A stretch of DNA of 64,000 bases from Mytilus trossulus (taxonomy: Eukaryota; Mollusca; Bivalvia; Mytilida; Mytilidae), in the NCBI RefSeq assembly GCF_036588685.1, contig NC_086378.1:13433578-13497577 (forward strand), in the 5' to 3' direction. The position numbers and the translations under genes were made by a program. The notes under the pieces were generated by a model. It was given only the letters and a program-made list of their open reading frames with translations. It searched no databases and had not been told where the DNA came from. Below are positions 43,061-55,459 of the stretch, piece after piece; position 1 is the first letter of the stretch; each line of letters starts with the position of its first letter.

Positions 43061-43679
43061 GTATATAATACTGAGGTTTCCTAAAATATAAACCTTATAA
43101 TAGTGTAATAAATGTGCCTAGTTAATTCCCCTTACTTTGGATAGATTAATTATTTGTTGATTAATGTTTATTTTAAGTTTAATTTGATTTAAACTCCATA
43201 GTGAGATAAAAGTAAGGATTGTTAATTTAACTTTTGATGTGTCTGTAATGTTTTATGAATATTAGTTTATTCAATTTGTCTTCAGTACCTTTAATGTAAT
43301 AGTTATACGGTTTAATGACAATATAAGGATTTTAATTGTTTTTTTCAGTCGGAGTCGGCCTTGTGCAGGCCTTTAAATACTCGCCGGACTGTAACAGTCC
43401 ACTTGAGTCATCGACCTCCTCCGTTACGATAACACTACCATAAAAATACACCACCAAGAACGTTTCTGTAAAGTTTTGAATCTTGAATGGCCTTAAATCC
43501 TATATATCCTTAACAAACCTATGGAATGTGCAACAAAACGTTTATAGTGAATATAGGGCACATATTTGGGTTAAGGAGTTATGGAGCACAAAAAATACCG
43601 AAAACGGATAAACCTAATAATAAAAAAACACAAAACACGCTTCTATCAAGTTTTGAACCCTTAAATGGTCTCATTAAAC
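43061..43679. other. Interior of the foldback-like element, right part
   Basis: No gene is seen. Near 43350-43420 there are short inverted pieces (GGCCTTGTGCAGGCC, GGACTGTAACAGTCC). Confidence 0.45.
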
Positions 43680-44310
43680 AATTAACATGACGTATAATCA
43701 TAAGGTGACGTTCACATCAGGTAATGCAGTTCTAGCATCACGTACTGCAATATTCACATCATACACTAAAGTACTCGCATCATGTACAAGGGTTTTTATT
43801 TTAACAGCACAAAAGGAAAGTTTCGCATCATGTAAAGAAACAACCACGTCACGTAAAGACGTTTTCACATCATGTAATGAAGTTATCACATAATGTAATG
43901 AAGTTTTCACATCATGTAATGTAATGAAGTTTTCACATCAGGTAATGAAGAGTTCACATCATATAATGAAAAATGCACATCATGTAATGAAGAGTTCACA
44001 TCATGGAAAGAAGAATTCACATCATAAAATGAAGAATTCACATCATGTAAAGAAGAGTTTCCATCATGAAAAAAAGAGTTCACATCATGTAATGAAGAAT
44101 TCACATCATGTAATGAAGAATTCACATCATGTAATGAAGAGTTCACATCATGTAAAGAAGAGTTCACATCATGTAAAGAAGAGTTCACATCATGTAAAGA
44201 AGAATTCACATCATGTAATGAAGAATTCACATCATGTAAGCAACATTTGCATCATGTCATAGAAGTTTCTTCTTATAAGGCAGTGATGGCGTTCCATAGA
44301 AATCTCTCAT
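43680..44310 (-). repeat. Foldback-like right arm with 21-bp tandem units
   Basis: About 16 units of GAATTCACATCATGTAA plus four (43905-44240), then GCAACATTTGCATCATG, TCTTCTTATAAGGCAGTGAT and GGCGTTCCATAG, the reverse complement of the left arm including its non-repeated outer end. Confidence 0.9.
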
Positions 44311-44319
44311 GTCAGTCAC

Positions 44320-45130
44320 ATTATTGGGTGATGCACTACTGGATTAGTTTTCGTTGGACTCACAAACTGGATTTTAACAGTCACAATTCGAACAGAACCT
44401 TGACTTTTACAGTGCTTATTTGTTTTCAAGGAGGGGGGTCGTCCGAACCCCCCTTGCTACGGGTATACTTATTACTATTTGTCTGCCATTAATAGATGTC
44501 ACACAGGTTCCTGTAAAATATTGACGTCATAAAACAAAATATCTGACGCCACCATAGAAAGGTGATTGTTATATGCATCAAAAGTTCAAGCAGCCATCTC
44601 AGCCAGGATTGGCGATAAGGTGTATCTTACAAAACATCCTGAACCACTGGGTTAAAATGAGCACACCTCAGCAAGCATGACTTATTTATGGGCAGACCCA
44701 CCAATCACACAATAGCCAAAATGAATCAGTGACATACCCATCCATATTCAGAAGTGGGAAATACAGATACAGATACTGACTTCAGTGACAGTTTTATATT
44801 AGGTAAACAGAAAAGAATCAAAGTATTGCTGATTTGCTATGCTGCTATATAGATTTACATGTAAATAGACATGATTAAGTCCTTATATGGTCAGTTTTGG
44901 TGGACATGTTTAAATAATTGTATTATACGAGTCAGCATGGTCAGCCTGAGGTTTCAAATCACTGAAATTTTGTTGCGAGACACTTTTTTGAATAAAAGAT
45001 AACATGCTGGCAATCTAGATTGATTGGAATAAGCCCGTTAAATAAATGCGTGCAAATGTAATCAAAAGTTGAGTGAAAACGTAAAACATTTTAGTTCCCA
45101 AATGCGTACAAACATAGTGCGCCCATTAAA
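44320..45130. other. Intergenic, possible Gypsy integrase C-terminal remnant at 44600-44710
   Basis: The plus strand near 44602 reads IGDKVYLTKHPEPLG then, after a stop, TYLWADPP. This weakly resembles the GDKV...W-x-GP(Y/F) segment at the end of Gypsy integrases. The rest shows nothing. Confidence 0.3.
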
Positions 45131-45144
45131 CATGTTAAAAGGAG

Positions 45145-45245
45145 ATGTGGTACTATAGTATATGATTGCTAATGAGACCACTCTCCACAAGAGACCAAAT
45201 TAAAAGTAAGTCAGCTATTAAAGGCCCCGAGATGAGCAAATTATC
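45145..45245 (+). repeat. Interspersed repeat, family Q fragment
   Basis: GATTGCTAATGAGACCACTC, TCCACAAGAGACC and AGGCCCCGAGATGA match 59800-59940. Confidence 0.8.
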
Positions 45246-45259
45246 CAGTCTGAAAAAAA

Positions 45260-46360
45260 GGATTCATTAATACTTATATTACTTTTTTAGTCATGATGCG
45301 AGATCCTAAGTATTTATTACGTACTTCTGTAATATTTGCTGCTGCACAATAAGGGAGGCAACATATAACGTGCAATGGGGATTTCAAACTTATAAGCCGA
45401 AAACATACCGACAATGCCAGGCAAGATAAAACGAAAAAGCACCTGTGTTCTTTGAAATGTCAAAATTGCCTTATTTTGAGCAGGGACTTTCTATTCTAAG
45501 TCCCTGTTTTGAGGAACTTCGTGTAACACAATGTAGTAGAAGTAGTACCAACATGGTACAATTGACTAGCTGGTGGTATAATTTTATTGTCAGTATCATG
45601 TTTGTAGTAAACAAAATTATATATAGATTAGGCGTTATAATGGCCATGGTAAAATATAATATACTGGGAGTTTTGTACTGTGTCATTTAAGGTTTTTCCC
45701 CCTTTCTTCTAACGATTGTGTTAAGAGGTGATTTTTCCTATAAAATTCAGGACTTATAAGAACAATATAAACATCGATCACTTTTTAGACGAAGAAAATA
45801 TTTACGAATATAGGAGCTGGAAAAACAAGCTCCCATGCTGTCAACGCATTTCAACAGATTATGTGTAATGAGGATATCTGAATTGGGTATTTTCTACATT
45901 TCATATGATAACTACAGAACATAACACTACATATGTTTGTATACCATGTATATAGTTGTCCATTTGTCTATTAAAAGTCACTTCCCGTTTTTTCACATGT
46001 TAAGCTAAACGCATTAAAGGTAGAAGTTTGAAAAATTGTTTCATATAATTTCACTCATTCAAGAAATGTTTTACTGCATGCATGTATGAATTTATTTGGT
46101 TTTGACAGAGTTTAAACCATCATAACATATTTCCGTCCCTGATGGTCACATGCGCATGATGGTACACAATATACAAGTTTGTCGGGGAAATGTGGATTGC
46201 GGATCAAGAAGTTGGATATCAAACTTGAAAAAACACCTGAGGCAATTTCCACACGGAAATGTATTTTCTCTTCAAAACAATATTCTTATTCTCTTTAATT
46301 TTATTTTAACTGTACTAATACATTTTCTGGCATATACAATAAAAATAAACATACGATAAA
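45260..46360. other. Intergenic, small hairpin only
   Basis: At 45480-45512 CAGGGACTTTCTATTCTAAG then TCCCTG forms a short hairpin. The two overlapping open frames at 45445-45690 lie over it and have no recognised domain. Nothing else is seen. Confidence 0.4.
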
Positions 46361-46364
46361 ATTG

Positions 46365-46490
46365 AGAATAGAAACGGGGAATGTGTGGAAAGAGACAACA
46401 AAACAACCAAAGAGCAGACAACAGCCAAATGCATATATATGATTGGTGTCAATCCAAGTGGGGAGGCGACGAACAGCAAACAATGGAACC
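46365..46490 (+). repeat. Interspersed repeat, family R fragment
   Basis: GAAACGGGGAATGTGTGGAA and AGAGCAGACAACAGCC match 58680-58730. Confidence 0.7.
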
Positions 46491-46507
46491 AATATTAAAA
46501 TTTTGAT

Positions 46508-46652
46508 AATATACAAATATAGCCTTTGTATGAGGTCGATACAATTGACCTGAAAGAAGTATATTGACTGAGGACGACGTCCGAGGTCGATATACTTCTT
46601 TGGGTCGATATATCCTGTATTGACCTCATACAAAGGCTATATTTGTTATATT
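46508..46652. repeat. Long near-perfect palindrome, about 145 bp
   Basis: AATATACAAATATAGCCTTT then GTATGAGGTCGATACA and GAAGAAGTATATTGAC-like sequence is mirrored by GTCGATATACTTCTTT, TGTATTGACCTCATAC and AAAGGCTATATTTGTTATAT. The central loop is GACGACGTC-like. It would form a strong hairpin, as a very short foldback element. Confidence 0.9.
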
Positions 46653-46659
46653 ATTAATT

Positions 46660-47945
46660 TCCGACCATATTTGTATCAAACTCGTCATTTAGGTTTGTTG
46701 TAATTTAATAGATATTACATTGTCTCCTTGACAATAACAACAATTTAGTTGTTGTTTGATTTACTTTTTTTTCTTTTTTACATCTTATGTATTTGAAGAT
46801 TTTGTTCGTCAAATAATCGATCACAGATATCATGTGTTTCAAAACGTTAAACAGTATCCTGAAATTTATTACATGACATCACAAAATATATCTGTTTTTA
46901 GATATTCTAAAAATAACCGTGCGATATGCTTTTTGCTGGTCTATATGCTTTTTGCTCTCCGCCGTTTTCTCTCTACCTTCGAAAATATAGTTTAATTAAC
47001 ATGTGACTATCCCTAAACGAATCAAATTTGTTAAAATATATGAATTAATAATATTATCAACTATATAACAAGACCACAAGATACTCTTTACATACTAAAT
47101 CTACGGTCCAACGATTTACAGAAAAGAGCGACGATTTACAGAAATGAACCGAAAGGACCAAAAAGAACCGAAAAGGACCGAAAAGAACCGAAAAGAGCAT
47201 ACATATAATTATATTTAAAGTTAAAACAATGTATAGATATACACCAATTTTTTCCACTCGTAATAAAAGGAATGTAAAATTCAAATTTAGAGTGTACATT
47301 TATAGGGATATGTAGACTTACAAAACAAAGTTAGATTTCCCTGTATTAACTTGAAGGCATTTATAAAGGATTTTGAAAAAAAATCAAAGTGTCATTTCCT
47401 TGTTTTAGAAGATACAATTGTAAAAACCTTTGAAGAAAATTTCAATTCCTGCTACATGTAGTAAACTTCGGCAAACTTTACGATGTTCTTGATTGGTTTC
47501 AATTTCTTATTTCAATTTACGGTATAAAACGATGGGCTACATGGGAATATAAGGGGATTAATCAATAAAAAAAAACACATCATTATCTATGCATTATAAA
47601 TTTTGTGCACTTTCCAGTCATTTCATTTCGTCTTTTGGGAAATATAAATAAATGAAAAGCGCACCCGGTTTCGGTGTAATTGATAATTGTTTACTCTTTA
47701 TATAACGTATAGATTAAAGGGTGTGAAAAACGTTAATGGCCTGTTGATTTCTATTAATTTTATCTTATAAACCACTTAAAAGTTACAACAGCGAAACGAT
47801 GTCCGATGGTGATAAATGTTGGCCTGTGCTACATGTATCTATAGAGAAACTTTTACATGGAGATAACGGGACTTTTCCTTGAAGAATTCAAATCCTTGAC
47901 GTTTAACGTGTCAAAGTAACAATTAATGTGTTATCATTTAACATG
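46660..47945. other. Intergenic, no gene; short GAACCGAAAAG repeat at 47144-47200
   Basis: The 10-11 base unit GAACCGAAAAG is repeated about five times. Open frames are AT-rich and domainless. Confidence 0.5.
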
Positions 47946-47946
47946 T

Positions 47947-47949
<3 letters not shown>

Positions 47950-47983
<34 letters not shown>

Positions 47984-48084
47984 ACACACTCCCCCCACAC
48001 ACACACACACACAGAGACAGACAGACACACACACACACACACACCAACACACACACACACACACACCAACACACACACAAATAC
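47950..48084. repeat. (CA)n microsatellite
   Basis: Nearly pure CA dinucleotide repeats broken by CCCACACACTCCCCC, GAGACAGACAG and CCAACA interruptions. Confidence 0.95.
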
Positions 48085-49603
48085 ACAGCAACCGGCAATA
48101 TATTGTCATAATGTACAGTCTCATAGGTACCAGTTTGCTTATAAAGCTGAGTTTTGTTTCAATTTGTTGGTTTATTTGTACCTGTTAAGTTATTTCGGAA
48201 TACAAACTTAGGTAACCCTATCGTAATATTATATAATTTTGCAAGACTGTTTACTCCACCAATTTGTCTTTATCACTTGTAAAGATTGTCATCGGTATAC
48301 TTAAAAGCAAATTTGACAGATATTTAGATAAATATAACATGCATAAGTTTGAACATGGATGTGTAAAATAATTATGGATGCGTTGTTGTTTAATTTATAG
48401 TACCTTTTTCACTGACACAAGAATGCAAGATATTAGTTTGTTTTTTAAATGATGAGTTGTTTCCAAAATCTTAAACGGTGTAATACAAGAAGAGATAGTT
48501 TTTACAGTATGTGCTATACAAAATGATTGTTAAATATAGGCAAATTAAACACAATCGAAAATTTTATTTAAACCTGTTAAAGGGACATAAGACATGTTAG
48601 ATTCCATTTAGACAAAAATTAAAATTTGATTTTTTTGGGTCTCAAACAGTTATTACAGCGGAATAATGATATACTTTTTCTCTATTAGCAGTCTATTTGG
48701 TTCAATTTGGTCAAAATAAGATCGAAAACATTGCAAATATATTATTGACTTGCAGGTGAATAATTCAACCTCAGTTGAACCCGTCTTCAAGTAACCCCAA
48801 CTTGACCTTAATCTAAAGATTGATTACGCATACCCTTAGTGTGTTCAGAAACAAAAACGAAAGGAACATTGAAAAGTGAAACAAGTGATCCACCATAGAA
48901 AAAAAAACATTTCTTTGACCGATTTGGTCAACAAGAAATCATTCATATCCAGGTAAAAACAATGATTTACATTTTCCAAATCTATGACATGAAATTAAAC
49001 AGACCTCGTAAGTTCTGCATTATCCAAATGCTTCTCAGTCTATTCTATATTTATATTTATGTTTAAATCGGGTTGAATGACTATCGGCAGTCTTCGGAGG
49101 TAATCTCGATGGTTAATTATATGGCATCTAGTCTATAATACGCACGAAATGCTGATACGTTATATCTAGTCCATGCATTGTTAATTGTTTCTTTTAGACA
49201 TTTTGTAATTTGGATTTACGTTTTAGTATGTTATGAATCAAATATGAGAATTTATGCCAAATCGGTTATCATCAGTTTGACAGCTAATGCCCCTTTAAAT
49301 TCAGTAGAAAGTTAAAAATGCAACACGATCAACAACAGTCCACACTGGACTACAAACACATATAAAAATTGAGGCAAAATGAATCCAATCAAAATCCAAG
49401 GAGGGACTTTGGTTTTTCTGAAATATAAGCAATTCCTACTAATCTAAACTTAGTGTACTTATTTCGTGTGTAAACAACTATACACCTGGGAAGGCATTTT
49501 GGACAGTTGAATGCAAAAGACAATTCGAAGTCAAATACTAAAATAAAATAAGACTTGAGGCTCACGTCAATGAAACAGCGGTACAAGAAAGATACACTCA
49601 CAT
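48085..49603. repeat. 1.75 kb array, copy 1 (shortened)
   Basis: Starts ACAGCAACCGGCAATA. It is near-identical to copy 2 except that about 245 bases present in copy 2 (about 49725-49955) are missing after ACCTGTTAAGTTATTT (about 48181). No gene is seen. Confidence 0.85.
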
Positions 49604-51367
49604 ACAGCAACCGGCAATAGATTGTCATAATGTACAGTCTCATAGGTACCAGTTTGCTTATAAAGCTGAGTTTTGTTTTTAATTATTTTTTTTTATTTGT
49701 ACCTGTTTAGTTATTTTATTGTATATCTGTCGTAAAGGAGAGGGTGAAAATACTTCCATTAGACAGCAACAATTATTTCTTTTCTTTTGCATCAGATGAG
49801 ACGACGTCTGAAGGTTATATATAGAAACTTTATCACTAAAACTTCTAAAGAGTGTAAAATAAGTGGGACTTTTAGAGCTAACTATTCACGTATGATGTGA
49901 TTATATCTTTATGGTTGTTGTACTTCAGTTATTTTCGACAATTAATTCATTTCGGAATACAAACTTAGGTAACCCTATAGTAATATTATATAATTTTGCA
50001 AGACTGATTACTCCACCAATTTGTCTTTATCACTTGTATAGATTGTCATCGGTATACTTAAAAGCAAATTTGACAGATATTTAGATAAATATAACATGCA
50101 TAAGTTTGAACATGGATGTGTTAAATAATTATGGATGGGTTGTTGTTTAATTTATAGTACCCTTTTCACTGACGCAAGAATGCAAGATATTAGTTTGTTT
50201 TTTTAAATGGTGAGTTGTTTCCATAGTCTTAAACGGTTTAATACAAGAAGAGATAATTTTTACAGTATTTGCTATACAAAATGATTGTTAAATATAGGCA
50301 AATTAAACACAATCGAAAATTTTATTTAAACCTGTTAAAGGGACATAAGACATGTTAGATTCCATTTAGACAAAAATTAAAATTTGATTTTTTGGGGTCT
50401 CAAACAGTTATTACAGCGGAATAATGATATACTTTTTCTCTATTAGCAGTCTATTTGGTTCAATTTGGTCAAAATAAGATCGAAAACATTGCAAATATAT
50501 TATTGACTTGCAGGTGAATAATTCAACCTCAGTTGAACCCGTCTTCAAGTAACCCCAACTTGACCTTAATCTGAAGATTGATTACGCATACCCTTAGTGT
50601 GTTCAGAAACAAAAACGAAAGGAACATTGAAAAGTGAAACAAGTGATCCACCATAGAAAAAACAACATTTCTTTGACCGATTTGGTCAACAAGAAATCAT
50701 TCATATCCAGGTAAAAACAATGATTTACATTTTTCAAATCTATGACATGAAATTAAACAGACCTCGTAAGTTCTGCATTACACAACTCCACATGCTTCTC
50801 AGTCTATTCTATATTTATATTTATGTTAAAATCGGGTCGAATGACTATCGGCAGTCTTCGGAGGTAATCTCGATGGTTAATTATATGGCATCTAGTCTAT
50901 AATACGCACGAAATGCTGATACGTTATATCTAGTCCATGCATTATTAATTGTTTCTTTTAGACATTTTGTAATTTGGATTTACGTTTTAGTATGTTATGA
51001 ATCAAATATGAGAATTTATGCCAAATCGGTTATCATCAGTTTGACAGCTAATGCCCCTTTAAATTCAGTAGAAAGTTAAAAATGCAACACGATCAACAAC
51101 AGTCCACACTGGACTACAAACACATATAAAAATTGAGGAAAAATGAATCCAATCAAAATCCAAGGAGGGACTTTGGTTTTTCTGAAATATAAGCAATTCC
51201 TACTAATCTAAACTAAGTATACTTATTTCGTGTGTAAACAACTATACACCTGGGAAGGCATTTTGGACAGTTGAATGCAAAAGACAATTCAAAGTCAAAT
51301 ACTGAAATAAAATAAGACTTGAGGCTCACATCAATGAAACAGCGGTACAAGAAAGATACACTCACAT
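49604..51367. repeat. 1.75 kb array, copy 2 (full)
   Basis: Starts ACAGCAACCGGCAATAG and runs 1764 bases to the next such start. The conserved minus-strand frame (49389-49643 and 51213-51407, MRLYIMTIYCRLLYVSVSF) spans the unit junction. It has a hydrophobic start and a CPKCLPRC motif but matches no domain I know. Confidence 0.85.
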
Positions 51368-52500
51368 ACAGCAACCGGCAATAGATTGTCATAATGTACA
51401 GTCTCATAGGTACCAGTTTGCTTATAAAGCTGAGTTTTGTTTTTAATTTGTTTGTTTATTTGTACCTGTTTAGTTATTTTATTGTATATCTGTCGTTAAG
51501 GAGAGGGTGAAAATACTTCCATTAGACAGCAACAATTATTTCTTTTCTTTTGCATCAGATGAGACGACGTCTGAAAGTTATATATAGAAACTTTATCACT
51601 AAAACTTCTAAAGAGTGTAAAATAAGTGGGACTTTTAGAGCTAATTATTCACGTATGATGTGATTATATCTTTATTGTTGTTGTACTTCAGTTATTTTCG
51701 ACAATTAATTCATTTCGGAATACAAACTTAGGTAACCTGTAGTAATATTATATAATTTTGCAAGACTGTTTACTCCACCGATTTGTCTTTATCACTTGTG
51801 AAGATTGTCATCGTTATACTTAAAAGCAAATTTGACAGATATTTAGATACATATTAACATGTATAAGTTTGTACATGAATTTTCCCCCCAAGGATGCGTA
51901 AATAATTATGGATAGTTTTACACGTTAATTTCTATTACAGTTTTTGTATTTTTGATTTTATATAAATGTTACAATCTGAATAGACCTTGACGGACCTTTT
52001 TCACCGACAAAAGAATGCAAGATATTAGTTTTGTAAATATTATGAGTTGTTGACAAAATCTTAAACGGTCTCTCTGATACAAGTAATTAAAGCGGCCAAA
52101 GTAAGATCGAAAACATTGCAAATGTATGATTGTGAATAATTCAACCTCTGTTGAACCCGTCTTCAAGTAACCCTAACTTTTATATCTTGTTATACCATTA
52201 TGATTTAATCGATCTGATAAGTATTAATTAACTTTTTATACCTTGTGTCTAATACTGTATTATGTAATTTCACATGTTTCATCTTGTAAAATAAAATAAA
52301 AACAAAAAGAAAAAAAAAAAAAAAAAAAGTAACCCTTACTTGACCTTAATCTGAAGATTGATTACGCATACCCTTAGTGTATTCAGAAACAAAAACGAAA
52401 TGAACATTTAAAAGTGAAACAAGTGATCCACCATAGAAAAAAAACCATTTCTTTGACCGATTTGGTCAACAAGAAATCATTTATAGCCAGGTAAAAACCA
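51368..52500. repeat. 1.75 kb array, copy 3 (partial, diverged)
   Basis: Matches copy 2 at first, then with deletions (around 51890-52140), and ends near AAGAAATCATTTATAGCCAG. It carries a poly(A) insertion. Confidence 0.8.
52180..52326 (+). mobile_element. Poly(A)-tailed retroposon insertion in array copy 3
   Basis: About 147 bases ending in an AATAAA-like run and a poly(A) tract. It is flanked by AAGTAACCCTAACTT (52165-52179) and AAGTAACCCTTACTT (52327-52341). Copies 1 and 2 have one uninterrupted AAGTAACCCCAACTT, so this is a clean insertion with a 15-base target duplication. The source gene or element was not identified. Confidence 0.8.
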
Positions 52501-52854
52501 TGATTTACAACCGGTTGTGGATGTTAAATCTCCGGAAGATGATGCTGAACTGTATCCAGCGTGTGTCAATCCTGGTAAAAGTTAATTTTGTCAGACCACT
52601 GTTGATTGTTTAGGTCACACATTTGGCCAAGGTCAAGTGAAACCTATTATGGCTTAAGGAGTTAGACCTTGGTTCAGGGAGATAACTCTTGAAATCAGTT
52701 ATGTGTTTGTAAAAGTCAAGTTTCATCAACATATTTAAAGTTTTTACCTGAAACAGATTGACAATAATCTATGTAACCTAGAAGCTTAGAATATATTTAT
52801 GAAAAGGGTGGACACAAACGTACTGATGATTTTAAGAGTTATTTCCCTTAACCT

Positions 52855-53070
52855 AGGTCTACCTCCTTAAGTGGATGCAATTACCAAGTTTCCTTCTCCT
52901 ACATATAAAAAACAACTTATGATATACTAAGGCATGATTGGATTTTACAGAAATGTTTTTTTCAAAGGTTGATACTATTGTTCAACAATTGACTCAACTT
53001 TTACGGAAAGATTCTAAATTTATCTGGAGTGATGATTGTCAAAACGCTTTTGAAAATAGCAAATAGTAAC
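52855..53070 (+). pseudogene. Gypsy-type RT/RNase H junction fragment
   Basis: The plus strand reads VDAITKFPSPTYKKQL, GMIGFYRNVFF and, in a shifted frame, STIDSTFTERF-type sequence over ACTCAACTTTTACGGAAAGA. These match the RT thumb/connection of Gypsy pol (V-x-A-I-x-x-(F/W)-P-x-P ... LG(M/L)-x-(G/N)-(F/Y)YR-x-F). It has stops and frameshifts. A possible second piece is at 52515-52575 (VVDVKSPEDDAELYPAC). It is a different lineage from the element at 28.6-41 kb. Confidence 0.6.
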
Positions 53071-53309
53071 ATCGGAGTTAATCCAAATTTCAATCACACC
53101 AAATTGCTGTGTTTGATTTTCATTTTTAACAGAATATTTCAATTTCAAAATTTGTTTTCAAATCGTCATTTGATGATGAATTGACATAAAAAAAAATTAA
53201 TAGTTAACTTATAGCATTTCGTTTAAAAAGAAAATAATACAAAAAGTATATATTCATGTCATAATAAGGTGATAGTTCAGATAAAAAAAAATATCACACA
53301 AATTTAAAT

Positions 53310-53624
53310 ATTGAGCAACACGAATCCGAGCAGAAACCGGAGGACGGGTGAGGGTTTGGAGGTTTGGTGCTCCTGAAGGGTAAGCAATTCCTGCTTAACA
53401 AATGACAATCATGTTCCATCTTCTTATTTTTAAATGAGTCATGCGAATATACTTAGTACACTATTTTTGTATCTAAACGAATATACACATGAGGCCCTCA
53501 CACATGGACACGCGTATTAGACAGTTGTATTCAAAACATAATGTAAGTCAAAATACTGAAATAAACAAGATTTGCAAGAAAACAACTTAACGAAACAGAA
53601 GCACAGAAAACCCACACACATTAC

Positions 53625-53658
<34 letters not shown>

Positions 53659-53690
53659 GACACACACACACACTCAAAGAACGAACGCAT
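53310..53690. repeat. Family S piece, diverged fourth relative of the array unit, and (CA)n
   Basis: 53310-53395 has GAGCAACACGAATCC and GGTGCTCCTGAAGGGTAAGC. 53395-53590 follows 49430-49600 at low similarity (ATACTTAGTACAC, AGACAGTTG, AAATACTGAAATAAA). (CA)n follows at 53628-53672, echoing the CA run before copy 1. Confidence 0.6.
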
Positions 53691-53789
53691 TTATTCAATA
53701 AAACCTGTAAAGTTTTCCGTCATGTTTTAAACGATATTTTGTTTTGTTTTATTTTGTTTTGTTTTCATTTTCCGAATGTCCGTGTTATA

Positions 53790-55165
53790 TTATATATACA
53801 ACTCGTCTAAACATCAACCCAACAATGTTAGATCTGTAAATTTGCTTTCGCAAATTTTTGGTTCTTCCCTCGCCGGGATTCGAACCCATGCATATATATA
53901 TATGTTAAAGGCATTTTCTAAATTTAGGCATTTTGTAAAATGCCTGATAATTTTAGGCATTTTCTAAAATGCCTGCAAGATTCAGTCATTTTATATAATG
54001 CCTAATTTTTCTAGGCTAGAAAAATTGAAAGGCATTTCACAAAATGCCTGAAATTTGTTTAATAAAATAAAATGTTGAAAAAATGGATGACAGAACTGAA
54101 CTGTTACACAATATTTGTCCTGATTTTTGGCAAATACTTTTTTTGCCGTAAAATCTGGGTTTTTTTTGCGAATTTTAAGATTTTTGACAGTTAACTACTG
54201 TTTTGTTAATTTATCAGATTGCAAAGACCCACGAATTTCCTTCCGGTAGTAAGTCTGACAAATAATATGTTCTTTTTATTGAAACTCAGATATTTATATT
54301 TGAATCACAACAAAAAAAAAGGACCTTGAATGGCAAAACCCATGCTAAAGAGGTGAATAAGTTTGTTTGTGGAGGTATAAATTCTCATTCTTTCTGAATG
54401 GGAACATTAAATATATTGCCGCATGTCAGTAAATTGCAGCACGCTCTGCACATTGAGAACCCTATGACCATTTTCAATTGGATTTTTGTCCCTATCCAAA
54501 ACACCGTTATTTCAAAAGCAAGTGGCAGTTGGATTTCATGTTCTTTACCCATGTCAATCCACTGCAGAAATAACCAAGATGAATTATAACCAAACGGTTT
54601 TCTTCTTTAAAAATGCATGAAATATTCGCCACTGAAACAAACAAACACCAATCAGTCAAATATAAACAAACGTTTTCTCTGCTTCATATGTGTCAAATCA
54701 CTATTTTAAATCTAGATGTTCTAAAAATTCATTGTAAATGTTATTCTATTAAAAGAACAATTTGTCCTTCTGTCGTTTTGACAACATAATGATAAGTTTA
54801 CTACTAGTAAATGGTTATCAAAAGTACCAGAATTATAATTTAGTACGCCAGACGCGCGTTTCGTATACACAAGACTCATCAGTGACGCTCAGTAACTTAA
54901 TACAGATATGATATCTTTTTTATACAAAATATTAAAATGAACAGGCAATTTGTGGAATTTTGTTTAAAAATTTCAGTCATTTTTCAAAATGACTAGGTAA
55001 TTTTAGTCAAATGTATAATGCCTGTCAAGATTAGGCATTTTGTAAACTGCCTGAAAATTCAGTCATTTTACAAAATGCCTAAATTTAGAAAACATATATA
55101 TATATAATTTGCGGAAGCAAATTTACAGATCTAACATTGTTGGGTTGATGTTTAGACGAGTTGTA
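53790..55165. mobile_element. Large inverted structure with AGGCATTTT palindrome clusters and SINE flanks
   Basis: The left arm (53790-54060) and right arm (54960-55165) are inverted copies. Each runs through SINE sequence (AACATTGTTGGGTTGATG, GATCTGTAAATTTGC) and an AT-only tract (ATATATATAT) into clustered units of AGGCATTTTGTAAAATGCCT type, themselves palindromes. The loop (54061-54960) has no recognised gene. It also contains a 355-bp-family fragment at 54811-54895. Confidence 0.7.
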
Positions 55166-55340
55166 TAAATATTATGTACACAGCCATGTATCACCATCAT
55201 TGTTGGTGATCCGATGGAAACATCTGTTGTAGAGTTGTCACTGACTCAGACGTACTTATAAATATAATTATTTTCTGTGACTGTATCTTGCATTAATTTG
55301 TAGGATCCTTTACTATAGATAATTGAGCTGATCTGTAACA
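55110..55340 (+). repeat. SINE 3' region, plus strand
   Basis: Matches 61545-61720 (AGATCTAACATTGTTGGG, TGTATCACCATCATTG, GAGTTGTCACTGACTCAGA) and extends further, ending CCTTTACTATAGATAATT. The tRNA-like head is absent. Confidence 0.8.
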
Positions 55341-55459
55341 TCAGAAAACATGTTTTACTCTTGTCTCAATTTAAGAGTCTATTGTAGGTCTATTTTAATA
55401 TTTTTAATACGTTTATCGTTTGGATTTTAGTGTGACGTCCCTTTTCACTGAACAAGTAC

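Noticed and set aside
47903..48188. Cys/Val-rich or Thr/His-rich small proteins
   Set aside because: Pure translation of the CA microsatellite.
49389..49643. Signal-peptide plus LRR N-terminal cap exon in the array (CPKCLPRC)
   Set aside because: The cysteine spacing does not fit LRRNT, there is no following LRR or donor, and the array relative at 53395-53590 does not conserve the frame.
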